The notes beneath the pieces are model-generated. The model ran no database searches and had not been told where the DNA came from. It saw nothing but the letters and a program-made list of their open reading frames with translations. From positions 44,245,474 to 44,309,473 of the forward strand of contig NC_067113.1 of assembly GCF_021347895.1 (NCBI RefSeq): 64,000 nucleotides of DNA, written 5' to 3'. The translations under genes were made by a program, and so were the position numbers. Origin of the DNA: Acanthochromis polyacanthus. Lineage: Eukaryota; Chordata; Actinopteri; Pomacentridae. This document shows, piece after piece, positions 48,605 to 62,849 of this stretch; the stretch's first letter is position 1, and every line of letters starts with the position of its first letter.

Positions 48605-48740
48605 AATTCAATTCAGTTTTATTTATATAGTGCCAATTAACAACCTGTGTCATGTCATTGCGCTGAAGACCCTACGATTTTAAACAGACAACCCAACAAT
48701 CCAAAGTTCCCTTTGGATTCCCCTTGAGCAAGCAATAATG
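48605..48740 (+). repeat. Dispersed TTTATATAG(C/T)GCCA repeat
   Basis: ATTCAATTCAGTTTTATTTATATAGTGCCAATT, then CATTGCGCTGAAGACCCTAC and ACCCAACAATCC. This is the familiar teleost repeat also seen at 25370. Confidence 0.6.
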
Positions 48741-48949
48741 AAGAAAGATATTCTTGGGGGTAACTTAGAAATGGTCTAATCACATTGTGCGGTGGAGTCA
48801 GGCTGAGGTCTTACTCGTTTGTGAAATACATTCCTGGAAAGTTAGCGGGTATGGCCCCATCTCTTTCCATTTTCAATATAACTAATACACTGTATGTAGC
48901 CACAACACTGAAACCGCTGACAGATTAAGTGTAGAAAATTAATCATCTT

Positions 48950-49300
48950 ATAACAATCAGTTGTTCCGTCTGGAGACATTTGGTCCTGGCATTCATGTCA
49001 CTTTAATACGTACCATCTGCCTAAACACTCTTCCAGACCAAACTCACCAGCTTGGTGGCCTCATTTCACAGGACACTACAGCTCACCACATGACAAAAAA
49101 CTGCTCTGGAACGTGACAGAGAGCCCAAAGCGTTGATCTGGTGTTCAAATTCTCTAGACTGCAATCTGATCGAGCATCCAAGGGATACGCCAAAAACAAC
49201 ACTGATCCATGGGGGCCCCACCCTGGAACCCACAGGACCCAAAACATCCACTGTCAACACATCCAAAACCACAGGACACCCCAAGAGCTTCTGTGTTGTG
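48950..49300 (+). mobile_element. Tc1-like transposon remnant (transposase 3' part)
   Basis: TTCATGTCACTTTAATACGTACCA, then CTGCAATCTGATCGAGCATC, which is a decayed form of the Tc1 transposase motif P-D-L-N-P-I-E-H. CCATGGGGGCCCCACC and a CCACAGGACACC block follow. It is related to 8210-8558. No intact frame. Confidence 0.65.
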
Positions 49301-51430
49301 GTTTGCTGAAGTACATGCATGTAAATAAAGAATATCAGCCGATATATCAATATTGACAACTTTAACTGCTTAAAGAGTGGCATCAGCTGCAAAAATCCAT
49401 TGTTAGTCAGGCTCTGAAGTGAACAGTGACATAAATATAAAGCTGACAAACCCAAACCTTCATATTTTACAGCACTTATTTGAACCAGAGGAAACAGTAT
49501 TGAACAGCATGTTACTGTGGGGACACACACCCATACATCGACCTATTTCATCAGTTATTCATGTCAACACCAAACTGACCTCCCCTTATATTATTCTAAT
49601 GTATAAAAACAAGCAAAATCCCTACAAAATTCTTTGTAGCTTGTAACTTTCACAATAAACTCAAGTGTCTGTGGTACTGTGCAGGTATTTTGTGTTCTTT
49701 TTCAATATTTAATGGAGCATGTGTAGCTCTGTGCACGCTGCATTCACCATTTGGTTTAATTGAGAACTCCCAATTTATCTATTTTAATTCTGCATCAGTA
49801 ATCAGATGCACAAAACTGGAAAAATGCCCACACCGGGGCCAGCCAGCTGTGTCTTCAACAGGCACGCAAACATCTGTAAGAAGCAGGATCCGTATCACTG
49901 GTGAGTCTATTTAAGGTAATAGCTTCCCCTGGCACAGGCCATCTGACAGAGCTAATTACGATAAATTCTCGGCTGGGAGGTTTCACACGCTGCCTGAGAA
50001 ATTTTAAACACAGAGAAACTGTTTTTCCTTTCTTTGTTTTCCCTCTCAAATCACTGTTCCGTTCCTTAAGCATTCTTAACTCCCAAATGGAGGCCTTCCT
50101 CATTAAGAGGATGGAAGCTTTTCAGATTTCTCGTCCTCCTCCTCCTCGGCATAATGGTGCAGGGAGCGCTTGATTGACAGGTAAGACATTTCTGTCGTTG
50201 GCGTGTCTCCCAGGTGTCCCACTTCCTCACCGGGGTGTGTTTAGACGCACGCACACATACGTGCACGGCGGGACTGACAGAAACAGTTGCGGATGTATTC
50301 TGGTAAATAGGAATAAGTGGAAGTGAGTGCAACACGGCGTGCACAGCCATAGGGCTACTGATGTGTCCCAAAAGACAACCTGTGAAAATGATGGGACACT
50401 AAATATATAATAGGCAGAGGAGGGTGATGCGAGGATGATGATAAAGATAAACAAGGTGCATCTATTATTCTCTTTTTAATTCAGAGTCTGTTTGTGTTTA
50501 TGCCTCTGAATACACCATGTCTTCCTGCTGCCATTGTTCAGAGATAGACTTATACACACCATCTACAAATACATCTGTGTTTACGACGATGCCTCTGTAT
50601 GTGTCGAGTATTTTCTGCAAGAGAACCTGGAAGCACTGAAATTAAACTTGTTCCACCTCTAACTTTCAATAACTCAGGATGCAAACACACTCTCTCACAG
50701 TGTTCTAAATTTAATATTGAACTAGAAATAAGCAAGTAAAAAATAATTTGTTCAACAGTACGTGGAAAGACAAGTTTTGAATCTCTGGGGCCAGCAAATC
50801 TTATTAGGACGGGAAAGATGCGAATACTGAAATGAAATAATCGGACAAATGCTTCCCTGAGGCTAAATTAAGTAATAATGATGTCTAATATATACACTAT
50901 GTTTTTCGTGACCTACATATTACATGGTTATCTTGCACAACGCAGAGGTCAGTTATTCAGGAAATCTGTTCTTTCTATTACAGACAGAGTCAAACCAGTT
51001 ATCTTGATGGCCTAGAGTTTCTGCTGTACTCTTACAAAATCAAAAGTAATAACCAAAGTCTGCCTCATGGACTGATTGTATCAATGAATATAGTCACAAA
51101 GCTTTGATGTCAAGTTTGTAGGGAGAAAGAAGCTGCTCAGACAGATGAAAAAACACACAAATAATTTACTGTTAGTTTGCTAATCCCCCTCCTCCAACAA
51201 CAACTTGTCCAGTTATAGTTTAGTCACTGTAACTAAGAAAAACAGGCTTGTCAAGGTTTGAATTTCTCTGCATGTTGTATTGGAGCACCGCCGAAGTGAT
51301 GCTAATTTACATTTAAAGTGGTTTGCGAGAGGTGTTCTTTGTCAGTCCTTCCAAAACAAAGAAGACACAAGAGTGAAAGTGTAAGGGGTGGATTGAACAT
51401 TGTGTTTCTTTGCTCAAAAATATGTGCCAA
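49301..51430. other. Intergenic stretch, nothing recognised
   Basis: No gene or known repeat. Confidence 0.3.
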
Positions 51431-51443
51431 CACATCCAGGTAA

Positions 51444-51785
51444 GGGCTGCACAGTGGTGTAGTGGTTAGCACTTTTACCTTGCAGCAAGAGGATCCCTGG
51501 TTCAAATCCCGGGGTGGGCCTGGAATCTTTCTGCGTGGAGTTTGCATGTTCTCCCTGTGCATGCGTGGGTTTTCTCCGGCTTCCTCCCACTGTCCAAAAA
51601 TATGCTGAGGTTAATTGGTTACTCTAAATTGTCCGTAGGTGTGATTGTGTGTCTGTATATGTAGCCCTGCGACAGACTGGCGACCTGTCCAGGGTGTCCC
51701 CTCCCTTCACCCGAGTCAGCTGGGATAGACTCCAGCACCCCCCACGACCCTAGTGAGGATAAAGCGGTGTATAGAGGATGTATGG
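51444..51785 (+). mobile_element. tRNA-headed SINE-type insertion (342 bp) with perfect 12-bp target duplication
   Basis: Begins GGGCTGCACAGTGGTGTAGTGG, with an A-box-like TAGTGGTTAGCAC and a B-box GGTTCAAATCC about 40 bp later. It continues with the very common fish text GTTTGCATGTTCTCCC, TTAATTGGTTACTCTAAATTG, CTGTCCAGGGTGT and AGCTGGGATAGACTCCAGC. ACATCCAGGTAA stands on both sides (51432-51443 and 51786-51797) without mismatch, showing a fairly recent insertion. Confidence 0.85.
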
Positions 51786-51798
51786 ACATCCAGGTAAC

Positions 51799-51842
51799 TG
51801 AAGTACTACAGCACTTATAATTCCAGAAGTGCTGTAGTACTA
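51799..51842. repeat. 15-bp hairpin
   Basis: AGTACTACAGCACTT and its complement AAGTGCTGTAGTACT around the loop ATAATTCCAG, directly after the SINE's right duplication. Confidence 0.7.
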
Positions 51843-52084
51843 ATTCTAACTTACAAACTGCTCTTTATTCATTTATTTATTATAAATGGCACCTTGATCA
51901 ACCATTAACTGGTGACACTTTGACCTTGTTTCTCAGGTTGTTCATCAGAGTCCGACACTATTAGCGTAGCATTAGCATGGACATCTCCGTCTTCGACTCC
52001 TCAAAATTAATATTCAGATACCACCACAATGGGAGAATATTTGAATATTCAGGTCTGGCCCTACTGGAAATATATTTAAAAAAA

Positions 52085-52565
52085 CAAGAAACCCATTCAA
52101 AGAGCGCAGTGCTCCACCAAGGCTGCTCAGTCGTTGTACCATTTCCAATGGATGAAATCTTGAAAAAAAATGATGGCAGAAATCACGGCAACATATAATG
52201 TGGGCGTTCAATATAGATGTAGTGAGCAGCGGGAATTGATGGGAAAACACCCTCACAATTTTATCAATTGTTCCTTGTATCATTTCCGGATAGGTCCTGA
52301 TAAGTCCGCAGTGGTCGATTTTTAGTAGTTCACTTGTCATAGCTACAGTAACACCGTGCCCTGATCTTGCAATGATACAGAAATCTTGAACAAATCCGTG
52401 GCTCCACACTATAAGCTGCATCACTGCCAAAATCTAATCAGTCTATCCATATGTCATTTCTGACCTTCCCTGAAAATTTAATTCAAATCTGTTGGCCTGT
52501 TTTTGAGTTATGTTGCTAACAGGCAAACAGACAAATGTGCGCTAGTAGTCACATAACAGATGGCA
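52085..52565 (+). repeat. Dispersed retroposon family R2, copy 4
   Basis: CAAAGAGCGCAGTGCTCC, GGTCCTGATAAGTCCGCAG, ACTATAAGCTGCATCACTGCC, CCCTGAAAATTTAATTC, TTTTTGAGTTATGTTGCTAAC, ending near AGTCACATAAC. The most complete of the four copies. Confidence 0.7.
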
Positions 52566-55540
52566 TGTTTTCAACTTTTCAGGTGGCAAAAGTAGTAGTT
52601 GCCAGGTAGAAATGAGGACCTATGTCAGACGCACACTTTTTTTGGTTAATCTGCCAGCAACTGAACGTGTCTGATTCACATCCAAATCCCGGCGATCTCA
52701 CTAGGTCAGGTCTAGTGACATTTGTGTCTGAACTGCATGGAGTCACATTAATGGATAAACAAACACAAGCGACAGCAGTTTGAGCTGTGTGAAATCATTA
52801 AGGGCATCTCTTTTTTTACACATTTCAGCACCACTGTTCATCTAAAACATCACAGAGAGCAAAAGACACAGATTGCATGCCAAATTTACACCTTTATCAT
52901 TCACTTTGTTCCACAGTTTCAAATGTATTAGGCTACAAACTGAAATGCCCACAATGATAAAACTTTAAAAACAGACACTAACAGCTTAAATTAATGATAC
53001 TCACCAGTAATAAATGTAATTCCCTACAACACAGTAAAAAGCAGCTCAAGTTTGGTTTGTTTCTTCCAGCTGGATTTTTCATCTGAATTTATGAAATATC
53101 TTCACAACCAGACAGCAGAAGAATCAGTATGAATTTCTCTATAGCATAACAGTTGCAATCATTTGCACATGTGGAACACCAGCACTGACAACTTCGTGAC
53201 ATACTTGTAATTATACATTATCACCGAGATGAAAGCAGGGCGAGTCTGGGTGTGGATCCAACAACAAACCAGAGTATGTACTTTTCTTCACATTACACAA
53301 GCAGGTTTATTGTTTCCAGTTAGTTATAGGAGTGTTTCCTTTGAGTTTATTAAATACCTGCAGCACCAGACAGCAGCAAGATCCATAGAAGTGTCTCCAA
53401 TGTGAGACAGCTGCAAGAATTTGCACACCTAAAACAACAGCACTGGTAATGTCATTGATCAGTTAAATTGCAACTTGTGCTGTTCTTCTACTGTTGGTGA
53501 AGTAGTAGTTAGATGATCACACATCAGTGTTAAATGGCAAATACTCTGAAATTCAAAATTTCAACCCTAGAGTGTTATTGGAGGACATCAGACCTTTTTT
53601 TTTAAGCTTTTGTGACATTTTTCAAAATGTTTAATTTTCATGTTGAAACTCAAAGCCAATGAAGCTACCATATGTAGTTATTTGTCCATTAGTGGTAAAA
53701 AAAAAAAAAAAAATGTACATATCATCACTTAGCACAACTACTCAACTGTAAAATGTGTGAGTTTCATCAACTAACCATGATTGACGTTTCCACCGAAAAT
53801 ATGGAAGAGGACTGAGACGCAAGTCCATCTTTTTCCAACTTTGGAGAAAAGAGAAAGTTTGATATGTTCCAGGCCTCTGCTGATTTGTCAAATGCCATGA
53901 TGTAGTGTGCTGTAAATGTAGAGTGACCTTCGCTGATTGGCTGGGTAGAAACCACATGCTTCTCGACCTCACTGAAGGGCAGGAGCAATACCGTATTTAA
54001 TGTGGGCAGAAATTACAAAATATGATCCTTTGACCGATAAAAGGTTAAAGAAATCATAAATAAGTTAATAGTTCAGTCTCTCATCATTTGGTGTCTTGTC
54101 TTAATGACGCTATAAGGAACATGTAGGATAAAAATGATCTGTCTAAATGACAAAATGGCATCACTTTTACAGACAGAATAAACTTATTGGAAAATGGCTC
54201 TTGTCTCGTCTGACATCCACATCGTTTCATAATTTTAATTTTGTGCGTTGAGCTTCACAGGAGTAGCATCTGTGGCTGAGATTTGGCAAGTGGTCAACAA
54301 TAGCGTGACAAATTAACATTTCTTAAAGTGAGACCGGATCACTTATTTCATTTCTGATGGGGAAAGGTGCCGTAAAATTTAACCGGTTTAAGTTATGTAA
54401 GATGAAATGAAATCTGTGTGTCATTTGTATCAGCTTAGGATGTGCACAACTCTTGATAATTAGTACACTGTGGCTAAATCTGTCTGTCTGTGTATTAAAT
54501 GTATTGATTAAATACCAGGATGTCAAATGAAATACTACAATGAAGTGTATTTTGTGTATCAATTAATATCATTCAACTTTAGAGGAATCTACTGCGTACT
54601 GAGACTTCCAACACAAAGCTTCATAATTAAGTATTTCAGTCCTAGTTTCACTGTCAGTGAGCTTCGTAACAGTAATTCTGAGATGCTTATTAAATAGAAG
54701 CCCGATCAGGACCTTCTGACTGACTCTGACATCTGGTCTGGGTGCCATGGCAACAGCATCCAGCAAGCCCATCACTCCTGCTGCACCGAAACCTCGATCC
54801 ACTGTTCACAGAGACAAACAACAGACACTTAAACACAATCATTTTAAGTGGGAAAGGGGGTGATTTTTGCAAAGAGAGTGGTTTTCCTCAGCCCCCCACT
54901 GTTTTCTGTTCCACTGGCTACACTGGTTGCAGATTGGTAATTGAATTAGTGGGCTGGAGACAATATGGATTAGAGATGAGCATTTTCTGCACTGCCTACA
55001 GTACAGTTTGCCGAGGAGCTTGAAGCAAATAGAGTCCAATAATATAACAAAACAAATATAATGAGGAGCAAAAATACAATAATCTTTATATGAATTAGGG
55101 AAATGTCAGATATATTTTGTGTTTTCTTCTGCTACATTGTTAAGTCCGACATCCAGCAGTGGAGCTTGTGCGGTGACACACTGCTTTCTCTTGGCAAAAA
55201 GGTTATTAGGTGCTCTTTTACCTAACAAGGTCCCACTGGAGCAACACCTACTCAGGTCACCTTTGAAAAGTTCATAATTCAAAGCTAAGGTCGATGCATA
55301 AAAAGGCTACTCTTTGTTTCCTGTGTGTTCTACAACGGTTTATACAGTATGTGGCTTTACCAAGGATCCAATGTAAAAGTGTGCTCAAATAATTGCAACA
55401 TAAGGATCTTTTCGTTTTTCTATTCATAAAAGTCTGTTATTTTTGATACTGTATTTGCAGTAATGTGCTGAGAACAAAAACATAAGATGAAAATGGCACA
55501 ATCATGGCTAAAAATGATTTTAAAAAGTGCCTACAGGTGC
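52566..55540. other. Long intergenic stretch, nothing recognised
   Basis: 53020-53150 and 53250-53420 share wording (AGCAGGTTTATTG/GGTTTGTTTCTTCCAG, CCAGACAGCAG, ATTTGCACA) and may be an old duplication. An A run lies at 53698-53713. No gene. Confidence 0.3.
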
Positions 55541-55544
55541 TACC

Positions 55545-55715
55545 ACTATTCCTCGATCAAACGGCACATCAGAGATGGTAAGTTTAAAGAAAATCCAAAT
55601 CTTTCTTTACAGTTTCTGGCTCTGCTAAATATGGTGATTTTGGCATTTTTAAAAAAGACAACATTCCTTTCAAACCCACTGGCAGATTTTAGGGTTCAGA
55701 AGGTTAAGCAGTTCT
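55545..55715 (+). repeat. Dispersed repeat family R1, copy C
   Basis: ACGGCACATCAGA, GTTTCTGGCTCTGC, CAAACCCACTGGCAGATTTTAGGG and TTCAGAAGGTTAA match the 3' half of copy B (12020-12190). Confidence 0.6.
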
Positions 55716-57513
55716 TTCTTAAACAGCCCTGAAATGTAAAATTCCAATTAAAGAAAGTTTGAGTACAAACCATGCAGCTGCCTCCAGGGATTAAGGATAA
55801 AAGAAGAGAAGTGGAGCCTGCATGAAAGTGAACTGCAGTTTTTCAAATGTCCACTCGAGGCAGGCTCCAAAAGAGAGTCAGCCTCCATTGACCTCCATGT
55901 TAAAAAGCCTGATTTTACACCAGGAATATACGCTTTCACAGCCTGATACAAAAACAGATTTTGGTCTCTGTAGTTAGTTTTCCTCTTAGTGACAACTGCA
56001 CGGGGAGTGAATTTTTATATAACTCGCCCATTTAATTTGAATGAGGGCTTAACAATGCTGTGCCTAACTATGTGTGTGGCCACTTTTTGCACATTTTTGG
56101 ATTAGCCAAGAGTCAAACACTGCCAAGATGTCAACAGATGGAGCCGCAACACTGAGCCACAAAACCTGGTTCATCCATATTAATACGGTCAATGATGCAA
56201 GCGAAGGTTTCCTAGTGATTTCCAAGCCGCAAAACCAACACTATTTTGGAACAGAAACACAAACTAACAGGCAAAATACAGCATTCTAGATTTGCTTGCA
56301 CTAAACTCTTGAGTGTTCATCAGTCACTTAAAACTCATTCTGTCTTTAAGTGCAAACACAATGAATTTGAATATTAAATGGCCAACTGTTGAGAGATACT
56401 TTCCTTCATTTATCTTATTTATATGTACATGGAGTATCTTTTCAGAAAAAGAGATAATTAACCTGCTTGTTCTCAGCATAGTGCACACAGTCTTGTGTTG
56501 TGTTATACCTGTGGTGAGATGTGTTTCATATCTGAGTATGGGCTCTGGGGATGAGTGCTTCATGCTGTGACTAAAACAGTCAGTTTTCACTTGTACCTAC
56601 TCTGGAATTTGCACTGAGCGAAGATTATTTGTATTTCATAGTGGGTGTCTCAGGTACCTGCGTCTCAAAGTTAAATCTGGTCATTGAGGATGGTATACCA
56701 GGTTTTCACATGAAATATTACTGTTGCAAAAAATACAGTGCTTTTCCAGCGAGCTATGGTTGGCTGAATATCAGTCTTCGACACCTGCGCTCTGACGCTT
56801 TTGTCAGTCTGATTCACTGCTAATTAATCACACCAAATCCATCCTGTACACAAACCAGCTGCATCACTCACTGACAAAGTGACGACGAGGTCAAAACATC
56901 CACCATCTGGTTTCTTTCAGGAAACACTGGATGACTCTCAGACAGATTTACATGTGTGATGACAAACAAGTGTCAAAGGATGCAGCCCCCAGATCCCTCG
57001 ACAGTTCCGCATTTCATCAAGAGGAGGAGTGGAAGACATCTGCTTCAGATTGAGATTTGCTACAAGTCCCAGAGTGACTTTTGATGAATGACTTGAAACC
57101 TCTAGAAACTACTGACAGTCACTGTTATAGCAGTAGCAGGCTCAGGGGACTTTCTCGACTCTAAAAAAAGATGAGCTATTTAATCAAAATGGAACATTTG
57201 GTTAATTGCAAGATGATCAATAGATGTTATAGTTTATCAATGCACACAATATACACACAGTGATGTGAAAAACCTATTATGTATATAAATGAAACAGCAA
57301 TTTAGGTCTAGCCAGTTATCCGATAAAATATTATTGTAAGATGTAGCACTAATGCTTATGTACTAAATCAAGTTGGTGGCATCTCGGTAGGAATACAATC
57401 TTGAACTGTTGTTCAATCAACCACATTGGTCTGTACTTGACTGATGGTCTCCAGGGGTATATGTCTTTAAGATGTGAAAATGTTTTTTTTAACCTGACCT
57501 CATGAGAGAAACA
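55716..57513. other. Intergenic stretch, nothing recognised
   Basis: No gene or known repeat. Confidence 0.3.
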
Positions 57514-57521
57514 CTGTAGAG

Positions 57522-57735
57522 CAGGGATGTCAAACTCAGTTCCTGGAGGGCCACTATCCTGCATGTTTTAGATGTTTCCCTCTTCCAACACACCTGATTC
57601 AAATGATCAGCTTATCATCAAGCCCAGCAGAAGCATTATAACGAGCCTGATCATTTGAATCAGGTGTGTTGGAAGAGGGAAACATCTAAAACATGCAGGA
57701 TAGTGGCCCTCCAGGAACGGAGTTTGACACCCCTG
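57522..57735. mobile_element. Palindromic hAT MITE (214 bp)
   Basis: Nearly perfect foldback. It starts CAGGGATGTCAAACTCAG and ends in the complement of CAGGGGTGTCAAACTC, with arms of about 95 bp (TGGAGGGCCACTATCCTGCA, CCAACACACCTGATTC). Target duplications are CTGTAGAG (57514-57521) and CTGTAGAT (57736-57743), 8 bp as expected for hAT. Non-coding; common in fish genomes. Confidence 0.88.
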
Positions 57736-57913
57736 CTGTAGATGAACATTTCCACCTCTACAGCAAACTCAGACTTCCACAGCTTCATACGTATCAAACC
57801 TAAGGAACCAATCCTGTCCAGCTTCAGATAATTCAGAACTGGCTTTAACATGTATGGTTGAATTACTCCAATATTACAATTTTGGATTATGTCCATATCC
57901 AAAGTTTGGATTT

Positions 57914-58039
57914 GGATAGGACTCGAAAGATGGCGAACTATGCATGAGCAGGGAGAACCCAGAGGAAACTCTGGTGGAGGCCTGTAGCGGTCCGGATGTG
58001 CAAATCGGTCGTCCGCCCTGGGTATAGGGCCGAAAGACT

Positions 58040-58080
<41 letters not shown>

Positions 58081-58236
58081 AAGGATAGCTGCCACTCAAA
58101 CTCCCACAATTTTATCTGGTAAAGCGAATAATTATAGATCTTGGCCGAAACGATCTCAACCTATTCTCAAACTTTAAATGGGTAAGCCTAGTGGGCCACT
58201 TTTGGTAGGCAGAACTGCCACTGTGGAATGAACCAA
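57914..58236 (+). pseudogene. 28S rRNA pseudogene fragment
   Basis: GGACTCGAAAGATGGCGAACTA, AGAGGAAACTCTGGTGGAGG, TGCAAATCGGTCGTCCG, GAAAGACTAATCGAACCATC, TAGTAGCTGGTTCCCTCCGA, CGAAACGATCTCAACCTATTC and CCTAGTGGGCCACTTTTGGTA follow one another as in the 5' third of eukaryotic large-subunit rRNA. It has point changes (for example GGGTATAGGGCCGAAAG lacks a G) and lacks the variable stretch normally lying between AAATGGGTAAG and CCTAGTGGGCC. No 5.8S, ITS or rest of 28S is present, so it is not a working rRNA gene. Confidence 0.9.
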
Positions 58237-59377
58237 ATCAGTGTTTCAGTGAAGTCATAGATGACCAGCGGTTAAGATAAAGATCTACACATTTGATCTG
58301 TACGGTCTCGTAGAAGCAACAATTTAAGCCATTTTAAGGCAGAAAAGGATTGTTTTCATGGAACAAACATGGAAAAATATACTATTGTGCCTCACAGAAA
58401 ATGATTTACAGGAGTTAAATCAAATTGGAGATGGACTTTAACAGTGATCCTCTGACTCTAATCCATTGGGTAATTTTCCATTGCGACCGTTGGGTCAAAT
58501 ATCTGCACGACATCTAAAGGGTAAGAGGAACCAAAAACACAGATCTATGCTAAGTTTATGTGGTACTATTGAAACCAATAGCACGGACCTAGACTACGTT
58601 TATGTGGTTTTACTGAAACAAACCAAGAATCCTTACAGTAAAAGTTGCTGTTAAGGTTTACAAGTGATGGTGGTAGAGTAAGCACGAGAAGTCAGCCACA
58701 GAAATTACTACTATTGTTCATTCAACATGTTTGTCTGCAAAATTTAGCATTTGGCTCAGGAACAAGTTCCATTGGGCACAGGATTGTACTAACACGCTCC
58801 AAATCTTTCCTGAGCAATTTCCAGTAAATAAACAGGTAGTTTATTGCTTTGCTCAAGGCCATGTGGGATTTGGCAGAAAAAATAAATAAATCGGACACAT
58901 AATGCCAGCTTCAGAAATTGTACTTTAACTATAATTTTAGAGTTGCAGAAACAAGGCCTTTTCTGTCAGCTTTATAGTTGCTATTTTGTCAACACATCTA
59001 CTTTGTCTTCTGGGAGGAATTTCATGGTATCCAGAGGAAACTGTAAAAAAAAAAAAAGGAACCTACAAGAAGGATTAGATCACAAATTCACCAGAACACA
59101 CACGCACACTGAATTTCACACCTCCTGTTCCGACATCTGTGTGTCTGGCGCACCACCCTCCTGTAAAAGGTGTGATTTGTCCTTTCACTTCGCCTTCAGC
59201 ATTATCGATTTGCTCTTCTCCAACAAGAATGGATTCAGTGATGCAGTTGACTGTTTCTTTCTTAGTTCTCGTGTATTTTTGAAGGCTGGACATCTAAATG
59301 GTTGTTGCAGGTGTGCAGAGGGGGGAATTTTTGCTCTAATATCTTTCTCTCTTTCCATCTCTTCTTTCTCCTGGCAG
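58237..59377. other. Intergenic stretch, nothing firm
   Basis: TTTATGTGGT with flanking CTA/ACTGAAAC words repeats at 58555 and 58598. No gene. Confidence 0.3.
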
Positions 59378-59547
59378 GTTTTTCCCATCACTGCTGAGCG
59401 AGAAGCTTCCGGAAGAAAGGGCAGAGGAGGCTTACGAGGACGTAATAAAAGCAAATGGAACAACTTGTGCTGAAGTCTTCCTGGAAAACAAGATGTTTTT
59501 TTGCTGCTTAACTTGTTGTATGTGAGAAGCATGTTTTTCCCATTAAA
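59378..59547 (+). other. Candidate terminal exon of an unknown plus-strand transcript
   Basis: A strong polypyrimidine tract and CTCCTGGCAG end at 59377. The following frame reads FPSLLSEKLPEERAEEAYED, then VIKANGTTCAEVFLE and stops at 59523-59525. ATTAAA follows at 59542-59547. Its charged, balanced composition is unlike the surrounding chance frames. I do not recognise the protein and see no partner exon upstream. It could be chance or a transcript converging on grm8. Confidence 0.2.
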
Positions 59548-59636
59548 CAACTGTCACATTTTCACAGAAATGCCGCTTAATGACCCTCATTTTTTCAAAA
59601 GTATGACAACAAATCTACACATTTGCAAAACATTCC

Positions 59637-59642
59637 TTTATT
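59637..59642 (-). terminator. grm8: Candidate distal poly(A) signal of grm8
   Basis: AATAAA on the minus strand about 750 bp past the grm8 stop, followed by a TG-rich stretch. A closer AATAAA lies at 60101-60106. Confidence 0.4.
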
Positions 59643-60391
59643 ATAAATAAATCTCCTTTTTGTATAAAAACTGGCATGCTTCAACCATGGCATTTTACAG
59701 GTTCACAACCCAAGGCTACAACCCGGTTAGCCAAGACAGCAGGAGGAAACACACTCATCTCATTATGCAAGGGCGATCCATCAGACAACGGTGAGACAAG
59801 AATGAAAAAATCGTCACGACCACAAAAATACTTACAAGTAGAGAAGAACAACAAACAGGTTTGAGTCTCATAGATTTTCTCTTACATTTCTCTTTTTTAA
59901 ATATCTTTTAAAATGTAATCTGTTAAATCTCTTTTTCAGCCCCACCTTTGCCCTTTTAGATATAATGTCTACACAGTTTCTGATTTTTTTGTTATTTTAG
60001 TTCCATTTTTATGATTTTTTTGTCATTTTTTTTGAAGGTTTTAATAGTTACTCTGTCCACCACAGTGTCCTATGGTATGTCACTTTTTTCATGTTTGTCT
60101 TTTATTTTTTTTAAAACAGGTAAGTTCATGGTAGGACCAATGAGCTGTGAGCAGCAGGAAAGCAGGCACACTGATTGGCTGTTTATGTGGTCCCACCTTT
60201 TTGTGGTTTTGATGGGGAACAATACAAAATGTCTCATGCTTGGATTCCATTGGGCGCTCTGTGTGTCCGCCAGTTCTTCGGCCAATCGGCTTCGAATGAC
60301 GGCTCTTTCTCTCTCTTGGCCCCGCCCCCCAAGACACGCCCCCTCTATTGTCCAAACCCCTTCTTCCTCTTCTTCTTCTTCTGTGGTCCCT
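59643..60391 (-). other. grm8: Probable grm8 3'UTR
   Basis: Minus-strand sequence from the grm8 stop to the distal AATAAA. It holds GA-rich runs (CTT repeats on the plus strand at 60361-60380) and a proximal AATAAA at 60101-60106. Extent is inferred. Confidence 0.4.

Positions 60392-62849
<2,458 letters not shown>

Noticed and set aside
51444..51530. tRNA gene
   Set aside because: Pol III boxes belong to a SINE-type insertion bounded by a target duplication.
57914..58236. Functional rRNA gene
   Set aside because: Only a fragment with an internal deletion and point changes; no neighbouring rDNA.
58943..59473. 176-codon open frame on the plus strand
   Set aside because: Spans poly-A and intron-like sequence; only its last part overlaps the better-supported candidate exon, in another frame.
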